A DNA stretch of 46,268 nt from an uncultured Allobosea sp. GTDB lineage: Bacteria; Pseudomonadota; Alphaproteobacteria; Rhizobiales; Beijerinckiaceae. The position numbers and the translations under genes are program-made. The first letter of the stretch is position 1, and each line of letters begins with the position of its first letter. Positions 8,727-16,606 of the stretch are shown here, piece by piece. The stretch lies in NCBI RefSeq assembly GCF_945956895.1, contig NZ_CAMFJF010000031.1, positions 1 to 46,268 of the forward strand, written 5' to 3'. The notes under the pieces are model-generated. The model was not told the origin of the DNA, did not search any database, and saw only the letters and a list, made by a program, of their open reading frames with translations.

Positions 8727-8745
8727 CGCGCGATGCGATCCGGCC

Positions 8746-9966
8746 TCAGCCGTAGAAGGTCTGCTCGACCGCCTTCATGAGGTCGTCAGGGTTCATCCCG
8801 CCGGTCAGCGCCCGCTGCAGATTGGTCGGCAGGACGCGGCCGACGAAATCCGGCGTCTTCACATGGTCCGGCAAGGGCTTGGCGATGGGCAGGGAGGCAT
8901 CGCTCGCCTCGACGAAGCGCTTGGGATGCACGGTCCAGCTCTTCGCATCCGAGATGGTGATCGGCAATTGGCCGCTGAGCTTGGCCTGCTCGGCATTGTT
9001 CTCGGCGCTCGACAGGAAGCTGATCCAGCGGAAGGCCGCTTCCTTGTTCTTGCTTCCCGCGAAGATCGCGTTGGATTCGTCGCCGAAATAGGTCCAGCCG
9101 CCGCCGTCCGGCCCGCGCGGCACCGGCACGGCCGAAACCTTGTCGCCGAGCGCGCCGACGACCTCGGCAACCGAGCCGATATGGTGGATCGCCATGCCGG
9201 TCCGGCCGGCCTTGAAGGCGTCGACGATCTGGCGGAAGGCGTCGGTCGGTGCCGAGGGCGGCACGACCTTGTGCTTCACGGCGAGGTCGACGAACCAGCG
9301 ATTGGCAGCGAGCGCCTTCTCCGTGACCATGCCGCCCTTGTCGAAGCTGGCACCGCCACCCAACACGAACGGGCCCCAGTTGTCATGGCAGCCGGCGCCG
9401 CCGCGCATGCCGTAGCCATAGATGCCGTCCTTGGTCAGGGCCTGCGCGGCCGTCAGGAAATCACCGAAAGTCTTGGGCGGCTGGAGCCCGGCCTGCTGAA
9501 GCAGGTCCTGCCGGTAGTAGAGATAGATCACCACGTAGTGCAGGGGCATGTAGTACTGCTTGCCATCAGGCGAGCGGTTGATTGTCCAGACGTCCTCGGC
9601 GATGTCGCCGCGACCCTTCCAGCCGGCGAGGAAGCCGTCCAGCGGCTCCAGCGCCTTCATCTGTCCGAAGCGCGAGAGATAGGACAGGCGCACCATGGCG
9701 CAGTCCGGCTGGTTGCCGGCGACCAGGGCCGAGAAGATGCGGTTGATGTAGTCGGTGCCGCCGCCCCATGGGATCGGCTCGGCCTGGATCTTGATGTCCG
9801 GGTTCTCCGCCTCGAATTTCGCGACGAGGCTGGCCGGCGTGTTCTGCGGATTGTCGTAATGGTACCACCAGCGCACCGTCGCCTTGCCCTGGGCGATGGC
9901 TGGTCTGGCGGCTTCGAAGGAGAGCGCGGCCGCTCCCGCGAGTTTCATGAAAGTCCTGCGTTCCAT
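8746..9966 (-). CDS. Sugar ABC transporter substrate-binding protein (family 1)
   Basis: A 406-residue periplasmic protein with a twin-arginine-like signal (ERRTFMK, then a hydrophobic stretch ending AIAQ near residue 26). The mature part starts with VRWWYHYDNPQNTPASLVAKF, typical of extracellular solute-binding family 1 (MalE/UgpB-like). It contains many Trp and Tyr residues suited to sugar stacking. The gene lies 23 bp after the alpha/beta hydrolase gene and precedes two CUT1 permeases. Export in folded form by Tat is inferred from the RR-x-F-x-K motif. The ligand is unknown; the adjacent esterase, epimerase and dehydratase suggest an acid sugar or an esterified sugar. Confidence 0.9.
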   Translation of the reverse strand: MERRTFMKLAGAAALSFEAARPAIAQGKATVRWWYHYDNPQNTPASLVAKFEAENPDIKIQAEPIPWGGGTDYINRIFSALVAGNQPDCAMVRLSYLSRFGQMKALEPLDGFLAGWKGRGDIAEDVWTINRSPDGKQYYMPLHYVVIYLYYRQDLLQQAGLQPPKTFGDFLTAAQALTKDGIYGYGMRGGAGCHDNWGPFVLGGGASFDKGGMVTEKALAANRWFVDLAVKHKVVPPSAPTDAFRQIVDAFKAGRTGMAIHHIGSVAEVVGALGDKVSAVPVPRGPDGGGWTYFGDESNAIFAGSKNKEAAFRWISFLSSAENNAEQAKLSGQLPITISDAKSWTVHPKRFVEASDASLPIAKPLPDHVKTPDFVGRVLPTNLQRALTGGMNPDDLMKAVEQTFYG

Positions 9967-9989
9967 GACGTTTCACTCCCCTGATGTTT

Positions 9990-10919
9990 TTATAGTCTTT
10001 CGGTGATGTAGGCCGCCGCGGCGTCGATCATGGCCTGGGCCGGGGCGAGCTTGCGGCTCATCCGCAGGCAGCCATGGACGACGCCCGCCACATGGTCGTA
10101 ACGGAAGGCGACGCCTGCCGCCGCGAGACGATCGGCCAGGCGGATGGTGTCGTCGGCCAGCGGATCGAGCCCGCACGCCGAGAGGTAGAGCGACGGCAAT
10201 CCGGCAAGGTCGGCATGCAGCGGCGTGGCGAGGGACGGCGGCGCGTCGAAGGCGGCGCCGAGATAGTTGCGCCAGTACCAGCGCATGTTCGCCGTGGTCA
10301 GGATGTAGCCTTCCCCGAACCGCGCATGGCTGCCGGTGTCGAAATCGGGGGCATAGCAGCCATAGAACAGGGCCGCCGTCGCGGGGAGGGCAAGCCCGGC
10401 GTCGCGGCGCTGGATCATCGCCGCGAGCGCGAGCGTCGCGCCGGCCGAGTCTCCCGCAAGCGCCCAACGCCGCGTGTCGACATCGGCGCCGAGTTCGCCG
10501 CTGAGCCCGAAGGCGATGGCGCCGAGCGTATCCTCCAGCGGGATCGGATAGGGATGTTCCGGCGCGAGGCGATAGTCGAAGCCGAAGACGGCGCAGCCGG
10601 AGGCCGCCGCGAGGGTCCGCATCGTGCCGTCATGGGTGTCGACCGAGCCGAAGGTCCAGCCGCCGCCATGGACATAGACGATGAGAGGCAGGGCGGTTCC
10701 GGGCTTCGGATGATAGAGCCGCCCGCGCAGCGAGGCGCCGTCGACCGGCACGGCAATCTCGCGCACTGGCATATCGGGCGCGCCTTCGTTCCAGGCGATG
10801 GAGGCGGCGTCGGAGGTGGCGCGGGCCTCCGCGATCGGCAAGGCCTTGAGGTCGACGCCGGGCGTCGCCGCGAAAACGGCGAGGATCCGGGCCATTTGCG
10901 GGTGGATGAAAGCGCTCAT
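9990..10919 (-). CDS. Alpha/beta hydrolase, hormone-sensitive-lipase family
   Basis: This 309-residue cytoplasmic enzyme has the HSL-family oxyanion motif HGGGW (around residue 84) and the nucleophile elbow GDSAGA (around residue 157). A likely acid lies in CGLDPLADD and a likely His in VVHGCLRM near the end, so the Ser-Asp-His triad appears complete. It should cleave a short-chain ester or lactone. It overlaps the GntR gene by 4 bp (ATGA) and heads the transport operon. This suggests that the locus handles an esterified or lactonised sugar compound. Confidence 0.85.
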   Translation of the reverse strand: MSAFIHPQMARILAVFAATPGVDLKALPIAEARATSDAASIAWNEGAPDMPVREIAVPVDGASLRGRLYHPKPGTALPLIVYVHGGGWTFGSVDTHDGTMRTLAAASGCAVFGFDYRLAPEHPYPIPLEDTLGAIAFGLSGELGADVDTRRWALAGDSAGATLALAAMIQRRDAGLALPATAALFYGCYAPDFDTGSHARFGEGYILTTANMRWYWRNYLGAAFDAPPSLATPLHADLAGLPSLYLSACGLDPLADDTIRLADRLAAAGVAFRYDHVAGVVHGCLRMSRKLAPAQAMIDAAAAYITERL

Positions 10920-11581
10920 GCCGCCACCTCGTCGCCACCCTGAATGACGATCGTATCGATGTGGGAGCCGAGCGCCGCGGCGAGCCCAGCTCCATCGCCG
11001 GCCGCAAGGCGCTCGTAGAGAACATCGTGGCGTCGTGCCGTCTCGGTCAGGGGGCGGCGATGCTCCGGCGCCCAGAGCTTGAAGCGGTTCGAGTGCATGA
11101 TGCAGCGTGCGAGGATCTGCCCGAGGGCATCGAGGCCGGAGAGGCGGAACAGGGCAAGGTGAAAATCCTTGTCGGCTTCGATGACGCGGTACTCGTCGCC
11201 CTCCGCGGCGGCGTCCTTCATCGCGGCCAGGATGCCGCGCAGGTCGTCGAGCGCCGGGCCGTCGGCATTGTGCACGGCCTTCAGTGCGCCGCGCGTCTCG
11301 ATGCGGCGGCGCAGGGCCAGCATTTCATCGGCTTCCTCGGCCGTCAGCCGCGTCACGATCGTTCGCCGCCCCGAGCGGACGACGAGGCCGTCCTCCTGCA
11401 GGCGCAGCAAGGCCTCGCGGATCGGCCCCTGGCTGCAGCCGATCTCATGGGCGAGGCCGAGCTCCGTCAGCACCGTCTCGGGCGTCAGCTCATTGAGGAT
11501 GATCCGCCGCTTGACGATGCCATAGACCAGATCGGAGGGGCGGCTGAGCTTCGGGATCAAGGCGGGCGCCTCGCTGGACAA
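10916..11581 (-). CDS. GntR family regulator, FadR/FCD type
   Basis: A 221-residue regulator with an N-terminal winged helix (about residues 15-80, including GPIREALLRLQEDGLV) and a C-terminal all-helical FCD ligand-binding domain with metal-binding His/Asp candidates (DKDFHLALF, HSNRF). The start is a TTG; an in-frame TGA lies 24 bp upstream and no ATG exists until far into the domain. Upstream lies a near-perfect 24-bp palindrome and then the divergent dehydratase gene. It probably represses both directions until bound by a sugar-acid metabolite. Confidence 0.85.
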   Translation of the reverse strand: MSSEAPALIPKLSRPSDLVYGIVKRRIILNELTPETVLTELGLAHEIGCSQGPIREALLRLQEDGLVVRSGRRTIVTRLTAEEADEMLALRRRIETRGALKAVHNADGPALDDLRGILAAMKDAAAEGDEYRVIEADKDFHLALFRLSGLDALGQILARCIMHSNRFKLWAPEHRRPLTETARRHDVLYERLAAGDGAGLAAALGSHIDTIVIQGGDEVAA

Positions 11582-11601
11582 GGTCTGTTGATGTGAATAT
11601 C

Positions 11602-11625
11602 GATATCATTATTGATAATGATGTC
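11602..11625. promoter_or_regulatory. Palindrome, candidate GntR operator
   Basis: ATCATTAT-TG-ATAATGAT (11605-11622) is a perfect inverted repeat. With flanks GAT/GTC it extends to 24 bp with one mismatch. It is AT-rich in a GC-rich context and lies between the divergent GntR gene (start 11581) and the dehydratase gene (start 11650), where an operator for both would be expected. Confidence 0.6.
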
Positions 11626-11649
11626 AATTCGGGTGCCGGGAGGAAGAGG

Positions 11650-12774
11650 ATGCGTCACAGGATCGGGAAGATCGACGTTCACCTCGTCTCAGCGCCCGTC
11701 CTCGGCGGCTTCGCCGATGCGACGCGCAAGGTCGAGACGATCGGCTTCGTGATCGTCCGCATCACGACGGATCAGGGGCTGGAGGGGATCGGCGTCACCT
11801 ATCACGAGGTCGGAGGCGAGGCGACCTGCGAGCTGATCAACCGCAACATGACGCCGAGGTTGATCGGTCGCGACCCGCTCGAAACCGAGGCGATCTGGCA
11901 GGAATTCTTCCACTACCTGCGCGGTGTCGGCCGCAAGGGCCTGATGTATTGCGCGCTGAGCGCGGTCGACATCGCTCTGTGGGACCTCAAGGGCAAGATC
12001 GTCGATCTCCCCGTCTACAGGCTGCTCGGCGGCGACCGGACCAAGGTGCCGGTCTATGCCAGCGGCGGCTGGACCTCCTATTCCGACGATCAGCTCGTCG
12101 ACGAGATCAAGGGCATGGTCGCGCGCGGCTTCACGACCGTGAAGTTCAAGGTCGGTTTCGATGGCGGCCGCAATCCGAGGCGCGACGCCGAGCGCGTCCG
12201 CAAGGTCCGCGAGGCGGTCGGCCCGGACATCAACCTGATGGTCGACGCAAACAACTCCTTCGATGCGGCGACGGCGGTGCAGCTCGCCAATCGCATTCGC
12301 GAATACGACATCTTCCTGTTCGAGGAGCCTGTCTTCGCCGACGACATCCCCGGCCTCGCCCGCTTCAAGCGCGGCACCGACATACCACTGGCGACCGGCG
12401 AGCACGAATACACCAAGTTCGGGGTCAGGGACCTGCTCATGCACGACGCCGCGGATATCGTGCAGGTCGATGGCGCGCGGGCCGGCGGCTATACCGAGAT
12501 GCTGAAATGCGCGGCGCTCACCCAGGCCTGGAACGTCAAGTTCGCGCCGCACGCGATGGAGAACCTCCACCTGCATCTGGTTGCGGCCGTCCCGAACGCG
12601 CTCTTCCTCGAACGCCTGCTGATGTTTGAGGACATCACCGCCCAGGTCTTCGACGGCGCGCCTTTGCCGATCGACGGCCATATGCACGTGCCCGACCTGC
12701 CGGGCCTGGGTCTCAAGCTCAACATGGATTTCATCCGCGAGCGGGACGAGACCTCGCCGGCGAGCCATGCCTGA
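11650..12774 (+). CDS. Enolase-superfamily dehydratase/racemase, mandelate racemase-like
   Basis: A 374-residue TIM-barrel enzyme. Metal ligands are D199 (VDANN), E225 (FEEP) and E251 (GEHE). The base pair K165-x-K167 (VKFKVG) and the dyad D274-H301 (VQVDG, APHAMEN) are all present. This is the full mandelate-racemase-subgroup set, found in acid-sugar dehydratases and some racemases and cycloisomerases. It would abstract a proton alpha to a carboxylate. An upstream ATG at 11593 is in frame, but those 19 codons cover the operator palindrome. The ATG at 11650 has GGAGG/GAGG just upstream and fits family starts. It is divergent from the GntR-transport operon and probably carries out the committed catabolic step. 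Confidence 0.85.
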   Translation: MRHRIGKIDVHLVSAPVLGGFADATRKVETIGFVIVRITTDQGLEGIGVTYHEVGGEATCELINRNMTPRLIGRDPLETEAIWQEFFHYLRGVGRKGLMYCALSAVDIALWDLKGKIVDLPVYRLLGGDRTKVPVYASGGWTSYSDDQLVDEIKGMVARGFTTVKFKVGFDGGRNPRRDAERVRKVREAVGPDINLMVDANNSFDAATAVQLANRIREYDIFLFEEPVFADDIPGLARFKRGTDIPLATGEHEYTKFGVRDLLMHDAADIVQVDGARAGGYTEMLKCAALTQAWNVKFAPHAMENLHLHLVAAVPNALFLERLLMFEDITAQVFDGAPLPIDGHMHVPDLPGLGLKLNMDFIRERDETSPASHA

Positions 12775-12779
12775 CGCCA

Positions 12780-12805
12780 TCCCCTGACGCGTACGCTCAA
12801 GGGGA
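12780..12805. terminator. Stem-loop between convergent genes
   Basis: TCCCCT (12780-12785) pairs with AGGGGA (12800-12805), with GCGTACGC in the loop. It lies at the meeting point of the dehydratase and VanZ-like genes and overlaps the latter's stop codon. There is no clear T-run, so the terminator role is tentative. Confidence 0.35.
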
Positions 12806-13171
12806 CGAGCCGAAGCGGCGCAGGATGCGCTCGCACAGCATCGCGGCGCCGGCTCCGGCCGCCGCGCCGGCCGTCTTGATGATGGCATCATGCGGCCTGC
12901 CGTGGCGGGTCGCTTCCAGGGTCTGCAGCCATTCGAGTCCGAGCGCGATCGCGATGATGGCGCCCAGCACGATGAGGCGCCGGCGCGGATAGGCGAAGCC
13001 CAGCGATGCGCTCGCCGTGAAATACGCCAGGAAGCGCTCGCCATCCGGTCGGATGCCGGCAACATGCGGTCGCAATTCGATGGGAGACAACGTCGCGAAG
13101 ACGATCGCTCCGACAGCGGCCCAGCCCAGGATCAAGGCTGCGCGGCGAAGTTTTTCAAGCAATATGGCCAA
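12797..13171 (-). CDS. VanZ-like membrane protein
   Basis: A 124-residue protein with about four hydrophobic segments. It shows the VanZ pattern of an N-terminal helix, SPIELRP after it, a Phe/Tyr-rich second segment (FLAYFTASASLGFAY) and a polar GRPHDAIIKTAGAAAG stretch before the last helix. Bosea-type genomes often carry such short VanZ-family proteins; their function is unknown apart from the teicoplanin-resistance namesake. The only start is a TTG without a clear ribosome site, so the N-terminus is uncertain. Confidence 0.7.
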   Translation of the reverse strand: MAILLEKLRRAALILGWAAVGAIVFATLSPIELRPHVAGIRPDGERFLAYFTASASLGFAYPRRRLIVLGAIIAIALGLEWLQTLEATRHGRPHDAIIKTAGAAAGAGAAMLCERILRRFGSSP

Positions 13172-13508
13172 GGCGGCAGCCCGATGGTCGACGCAGGTGC
13201 GAGATGTGGCCCGTCATGGTTGCGGCGTGGCCACGTCGGCGCAGGGTAGACGGCGCTGCCTTGCCCGAGAATAGCGATTTGTCCCCCTCGGCGGGTTTCT
13301 CCCCGTCGGAAGCATCAAATCGTGAAGGTTCCAACGCGGATTGGATGCATGGCGCCATTCGGGCCGGCCTTGGGCAGCTATTCCGTGCCCGCGGATTGAG
13401 TGGGATTCTCAGGCTGGATACCGCGCTGAGCCGCAGTTCGACCGCTCGGGCGCCCCCAGGGCGGCGATTGGCACGCGGGATGCTCGATCCGTATCGAAGT
13501 AACCTCGG
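13172..13508. other. Gene-free stretch with nothing recognised
   Basis: These 337 bp lie between the VanZ-like gene and a small secreted-protein gene. Open frames here have skewed composition and resemble no family I know. No clear promoter, repeat or terminator was seen. Confidence 0.4.
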
Positions 13509-13934
13509 ATGGCGATTGATATGGGCTGGATCCCCGCTATGTGCCTAGAGAAAAAGGAGCGCCCTCCTTCCGCCGGACGTCACCGGCCGGGTTTGCGACG
13601 CCACCGCCGCAGGCGGCTCGCATTGCTGCTTGTTCTGGTTGCGCAGCCGCTTTCGCAAGCTGCCCGGGCCACCGACTGGCGCTATTGCTATGCGGGATCC
13701 GATGCCGACCGGCGCTTCTATGCATCCCAGCCGTTCGCCACCTCGAAACCGTTGGAGGCGATCGAACGGCAATGGTTCCTCTGGCTCGGGCGCCAGGGGA
13801 TCAGGTTCGAAACGACGGCGTGCCCCCGCGGAAGCGATCGTACTGCGATCGAGGATTCGATGAGATCGGCGGCTCGCTACAATCAAGGGTTCGGCAAACG
13901 AACGGTTGATCTCGATTGGACGCCCGAAACGTGA
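13509..13934 (+). CDS. Small putative secreted protein, unknown function
   Basis: The last 90 residues look coding and globular (DWRYCYAGSDADRRFYASQP onward, with three Cys). They follow a strongly basic stretch (RRHRRRR) and a hydrophobic run (LALLLVLVAQPLSQAARA) typical of a Sec signal peptide. The true start is unclear. The ATG at 13509 gives 141 residues with an oddly long N-terminus, while an in-frame TTG near 13591 would give a compact signal peptide. The mature part begins ATDWRYCY. I do not recognise the family. The aromatic and Cys content suggests a small folded periplasmic domain. Confidence 0.5.
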   Translation: MAIDMGWIPAMCLEKKERPPSAGRHRPGLRRHRRRRLALLLVLVAQPLSQAARATDWRYCYAGSDADRRFYASQPFATSKPLEAIERQWFLWLGRQGIRFETTACPRGSDRTAIEDSMRSAARYNQGFGKRTVDLDWTPET

Positions 13935-14145
13935 GGAGCGGCGGGCGAACGAAAGCATGAGCCGATCGGCGCCGGTCGCTCGAAGGATATCGGCTGCGCA
14001 CTCCTCCTGGCATGCGATCCCACCAGTGCCCAGCGAGACCTTTCCGGGTCTTGTGGGTGGCTCTTGGCTCGGACCGCGCGGCTGGGTCGACTCGGGGCGA
14101 GACCCATTCCGATGGCCGCGGAGCGGCCATCGTCGCTCTGCCGGC

Positions 14146-14346
14146 TCAGGCGGCCTCGGCGACAACCAGTCCCAGCTCGACCAGAATGGCGCGCGGGCAC
14201 AGGCAACCCGCCTCGTTGGGGGCCGGTCCCCAGGCGCCCTGCCATTCGAGATGGCCCTGCTGCCAGGCCTCGACGATGGCCCGCCACTGCTTGCGCAGGT
14301 CGGAGGATTTTCGACGGCGAACCGAGCCGCTGTTCCGCTTCGCCAT
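14146..14346 (-). CDS. Small Trp-rich hypothetical protein (66 aa)
   Basis: A 66-residue basic protein, MAKRNSGSVRRRKSSDLRK, followed by WQQGHLEWQGAWGPAPNEAG and two nearby Cys (CLCP). The Trp/Gly/Pro core looks like a conserved short alphaproteobacterial protein, though I cannot name it. It starts at an ATG with GAGAG upstream. Its neighbours (a secreted hypothetical and kup) give no functional clue. Confidence 0.5.
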   Translation of the reverse strand: MAKRNSGSVRRRKSSDLRKQWRAIVEAWQQGHLEWQGAWGPAPNEAGCLCPRAILVELGLVVAEAA

Positions 14347-14651
14347 GTCAGTCTCTCAATTCTGCTGCGGCGCATCAATGATTGTGCAACGCAGCATAAT
14401 ATGGGGATGACCGGGCCGGCGGCTACCCTTGTTTCGACAGGGCGAGCATGCGTGCGGAAGCATGGCAGGAACGCAATCGATCCCCACACGCGGGCTGCCC
14501 CTGATCGAGGGCGGCTGGTGGCGTTGGTCGACGACGTCATCTCCAGCGGCGCATCGAAGGCTGTTTCGCGAAACCGCTGCTCGAACGGGGGCGGATGGCC
14601 TCCGGTCCGGCCAGGCGCAATGACGCGAGGTTCCGTTGCGATCAGCGCGCC
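14347..14651. other. Gene-free stretch upstream of the small protein and after kup
   Basis: These 305 bp hold the end of the kup transcript and presumably the promoter of the small Trp-rich gene. Short open frames here look non-coding. No convincing hairpin with a T-run was seen. Confidence 0.35.
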
Positions 14652-16580
14652 CTAGATCTCGATCTCGACGCCGACCTCGACGACCTGGGTGGCGGGAATA
14701 TGGAAATGCGCGGCGGAACGCTCGGCGTTGCGCTGCATGAAGGCGAACAGATGTTCGCGCCAGACCGCCATGCCCTCGATCTCCTCGCGCGGGATGATCG
14801 TCTCGCGGCCGATATAATAGGAGAGCTCGTTGAGCTGCACGCCGGGCAGCATGCCGCGCTCGACGCCGCAGCGCAGCCCGTCGGGAAAGCGTGGCGTCTC
14901 CATGAAGCCGAAATGCAGGATCACCCGCGTCATACCCGGCGCCAGCTCGACGAGCTCCATGCGCTGATCGTCCGGGACGCGCGGCACCTCCTCCGGTTTG
15001 CCTGTGACGAGGAAGATCTGCTCGTGCAGCGCGTGATTGTGGCGCACGAAATGCGAGAGCGAGAGCGGAACGCCGCGCGCCGCCGAGGCGAGGAAGGCGG
15101 CCGTGCCCGGCAGGCGCATCGGCGGCTTCGTCGCCAGCATGGACAGGAAGTCCTTCTCGGATTCGCGTTGGCGATTGCGCGCCGCCTCCACCAGGGCGAG
15201 GCCGCGCCGCCAGGTCAGCATGATGACGGTCAGCACCAGCGCCATCAGCAGCGGATACCAGCCGCCATCCGCCAGCTTCACGAGATTGGCGGAAAAGAAG
15301 ATCAGGTCGATCAGCAGGAAGAAGCCGTTCACCGCCAGCACCGCCGGCAGGCTGTAACCCCATTTCAGCGCGATCAGCGCGGCGAGGCAGGTGGTGATCG
15401 CCATCAGCAGCGAGACGGCCACGCCATAGGCGCCGGCCAGCGCATCGGAGGAGCGGAACATGAAGACCGAGATCAGGGTCGCCGCGCAGAGCATCCAGTT
15501 GACGATCGGGATGTAGATCTGCCCCTTCTGGTCGTCGGCGGTATGCGTGACATGGACCGAGGGGAACAGGCCGAGCTGCATCGCCTGCTGGGTGAGCGAG
15601 AAGGCGCCGGTGATGACCGACTGCGCGGCGATCACGGCGGCGGCGGTGGCGAAGACGATCAGCGGGTAATGCGCCCAGCCCGGGGCGAGCTGGTAAAACG
15701 GGTTGTCGACGGCGCCGGGATCGGTCAGGAGCAGCCCGCCCTGGCCGAAATAGTTCAGCATCAGGCCTGGCAATACGATGCTGAACCAGGCCAGGCGGAT
15801 CGGCTGCGGGCCGAAATGGCCCATGTCGGCATACATCGCCTCGCCGCCGGTGACGGCGAGAAATGTGGCGCCGAGCACGACGAAGCCGACGAGCGGCGAG
15901 GTATGCGTGATGAAGTAGAGGGCGGCGAAGGGATTGATCGCGGCGAGGATGCCGGGCGCCATCAGGATGCCCCTGATGCCCAACAGCGCGAGCGCGATGA
16001 ACCAGAGCAGCATGATCGGCCCGAAGAGCTGGCCGATGAAGCGCGTGCCTTTCCGTTGAACGAGGAAGATGCCGAGGAGGATCACGGTGGTGATCGGCAC
16101 CACGGCCGGAGCCAGGATCGGCGCGTCGAGCTTGAGCCCTTCCACGGCCGAGAGCACCGTGATCGCCGGGGTGATCGCGCCGTCGCCATAGAGCAGGGCG
16201 GCGCCGACGAGCCCGAGCACCAGAATGTACGCGCGCGGCGTTCCCGGTTTGGCGTGGCGGGCCTTGAGCAGGGCGATCATCGCCATGATGCCGCCTTCGC
16301 CGCGGTTGCCGGCGCGCATGATCAAAAGCGCGTATTTGATCGAGATGACGAGGATCAACGCCCACAGGATCATCGAGACGCAGCCGATGACGGCTCGCGG
16401 ATCCAGCGCGCCGTGGCCGCTCGCCGCGCGGACCGCTTCCTTCAGCGCATAGAGCGGGCTCGTGCCGATATCACCATAGACGACGCCGAGCGCGCCCAGC
16501 ATGGCGAGGCCGACCGGGGAGCGAGGTCCGTGATGAGCTTGTGGCCCATCATGGGTCTCGATGGCTGCTACCTTGGACAA
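14652..16580 (-). CDS. kup: Kup family potassium uptake protein
   Basis: A 642-residue inner-membrane transporter with about 12 membrane segments and a C-terminal cytoplasmic domain of about 180 residues. Family motifs include GVVYGDIGTSPLYALKE near residue 33, GEGGIMA, LLYGDGAITPA and GGEAMYADMGHFG. Kup proteins import K+ by K+/H+ symport and work at low pH or under osmotic stress. The start is a TTG 26 bp after the MocR gene stop, with a GGGG-rich ribosome site, so read-through from the MocR promoter is possible. The length matches the family (about 620-650). Confidence 0.95.
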   Translation of the reverse strand: MSKVAAIETHDGPQAHHGPRSPVGLAMLGALGVVYGDIGTSPLYALKEAVRAASGHGALDPRAVIGCVSMILWALILVISIKYALLIMRAGNRGEGGIMAMIALLKARHAKPGTPRAYILVLGLVGAALLYGDGAITPAITVLSAVEGLKLDAPILAPAVVPITTVILLGIFLVQRKGTRFIGQLFGPIMLLWFIALALLGIRGILMAPGILAAINPFAALYFITHTSPLVGFVVLGATFLAVTGGEAMYADMGHFGPQPIRLAWFSIVLPGLMLNYFGQGGLLLTDPGAVDNPFYQLAPGWAHYPLIVFATAAAVIAAQSVITGAFSLTQQAMQLGLFPSVHVTHTADDQKGQIYIPIVNWMLCAATLISVFMFRSSDALAGAYGVAVSLLMAITTCLAALIALKWGYSLPAVLAVNGFFLLIDLIFFSANLVKLADGGWYPLLMALVLTVIMLTWRRGLALVEAARNRQRESEKDFLSMLATKPPMRLPGTAAFLASAARGVPLSLSHFVRHNHALHEQIFLVTGKPEEVPRVPDDQRMELVELAPGMTRVILHFGFMETPRFPDGLRCGVERGMLPGVQLNELSYYIGRETIIPREEIEGMAVWREHLFAFMQRNAERSAAHFHIPATQVVEVGVEIEI

Positions 16581-16606
16581 AGGCCGCCCCCCTTTTCTTC
16601 TCTTGG

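Noticed and set aside
13545..14540. A 331-codon minus-strand frame across 13545-14540
   Set aside because: It is Arg/Pro/Ser-rich without any motif and runs antisense to the better-supported secreted-protein frame.
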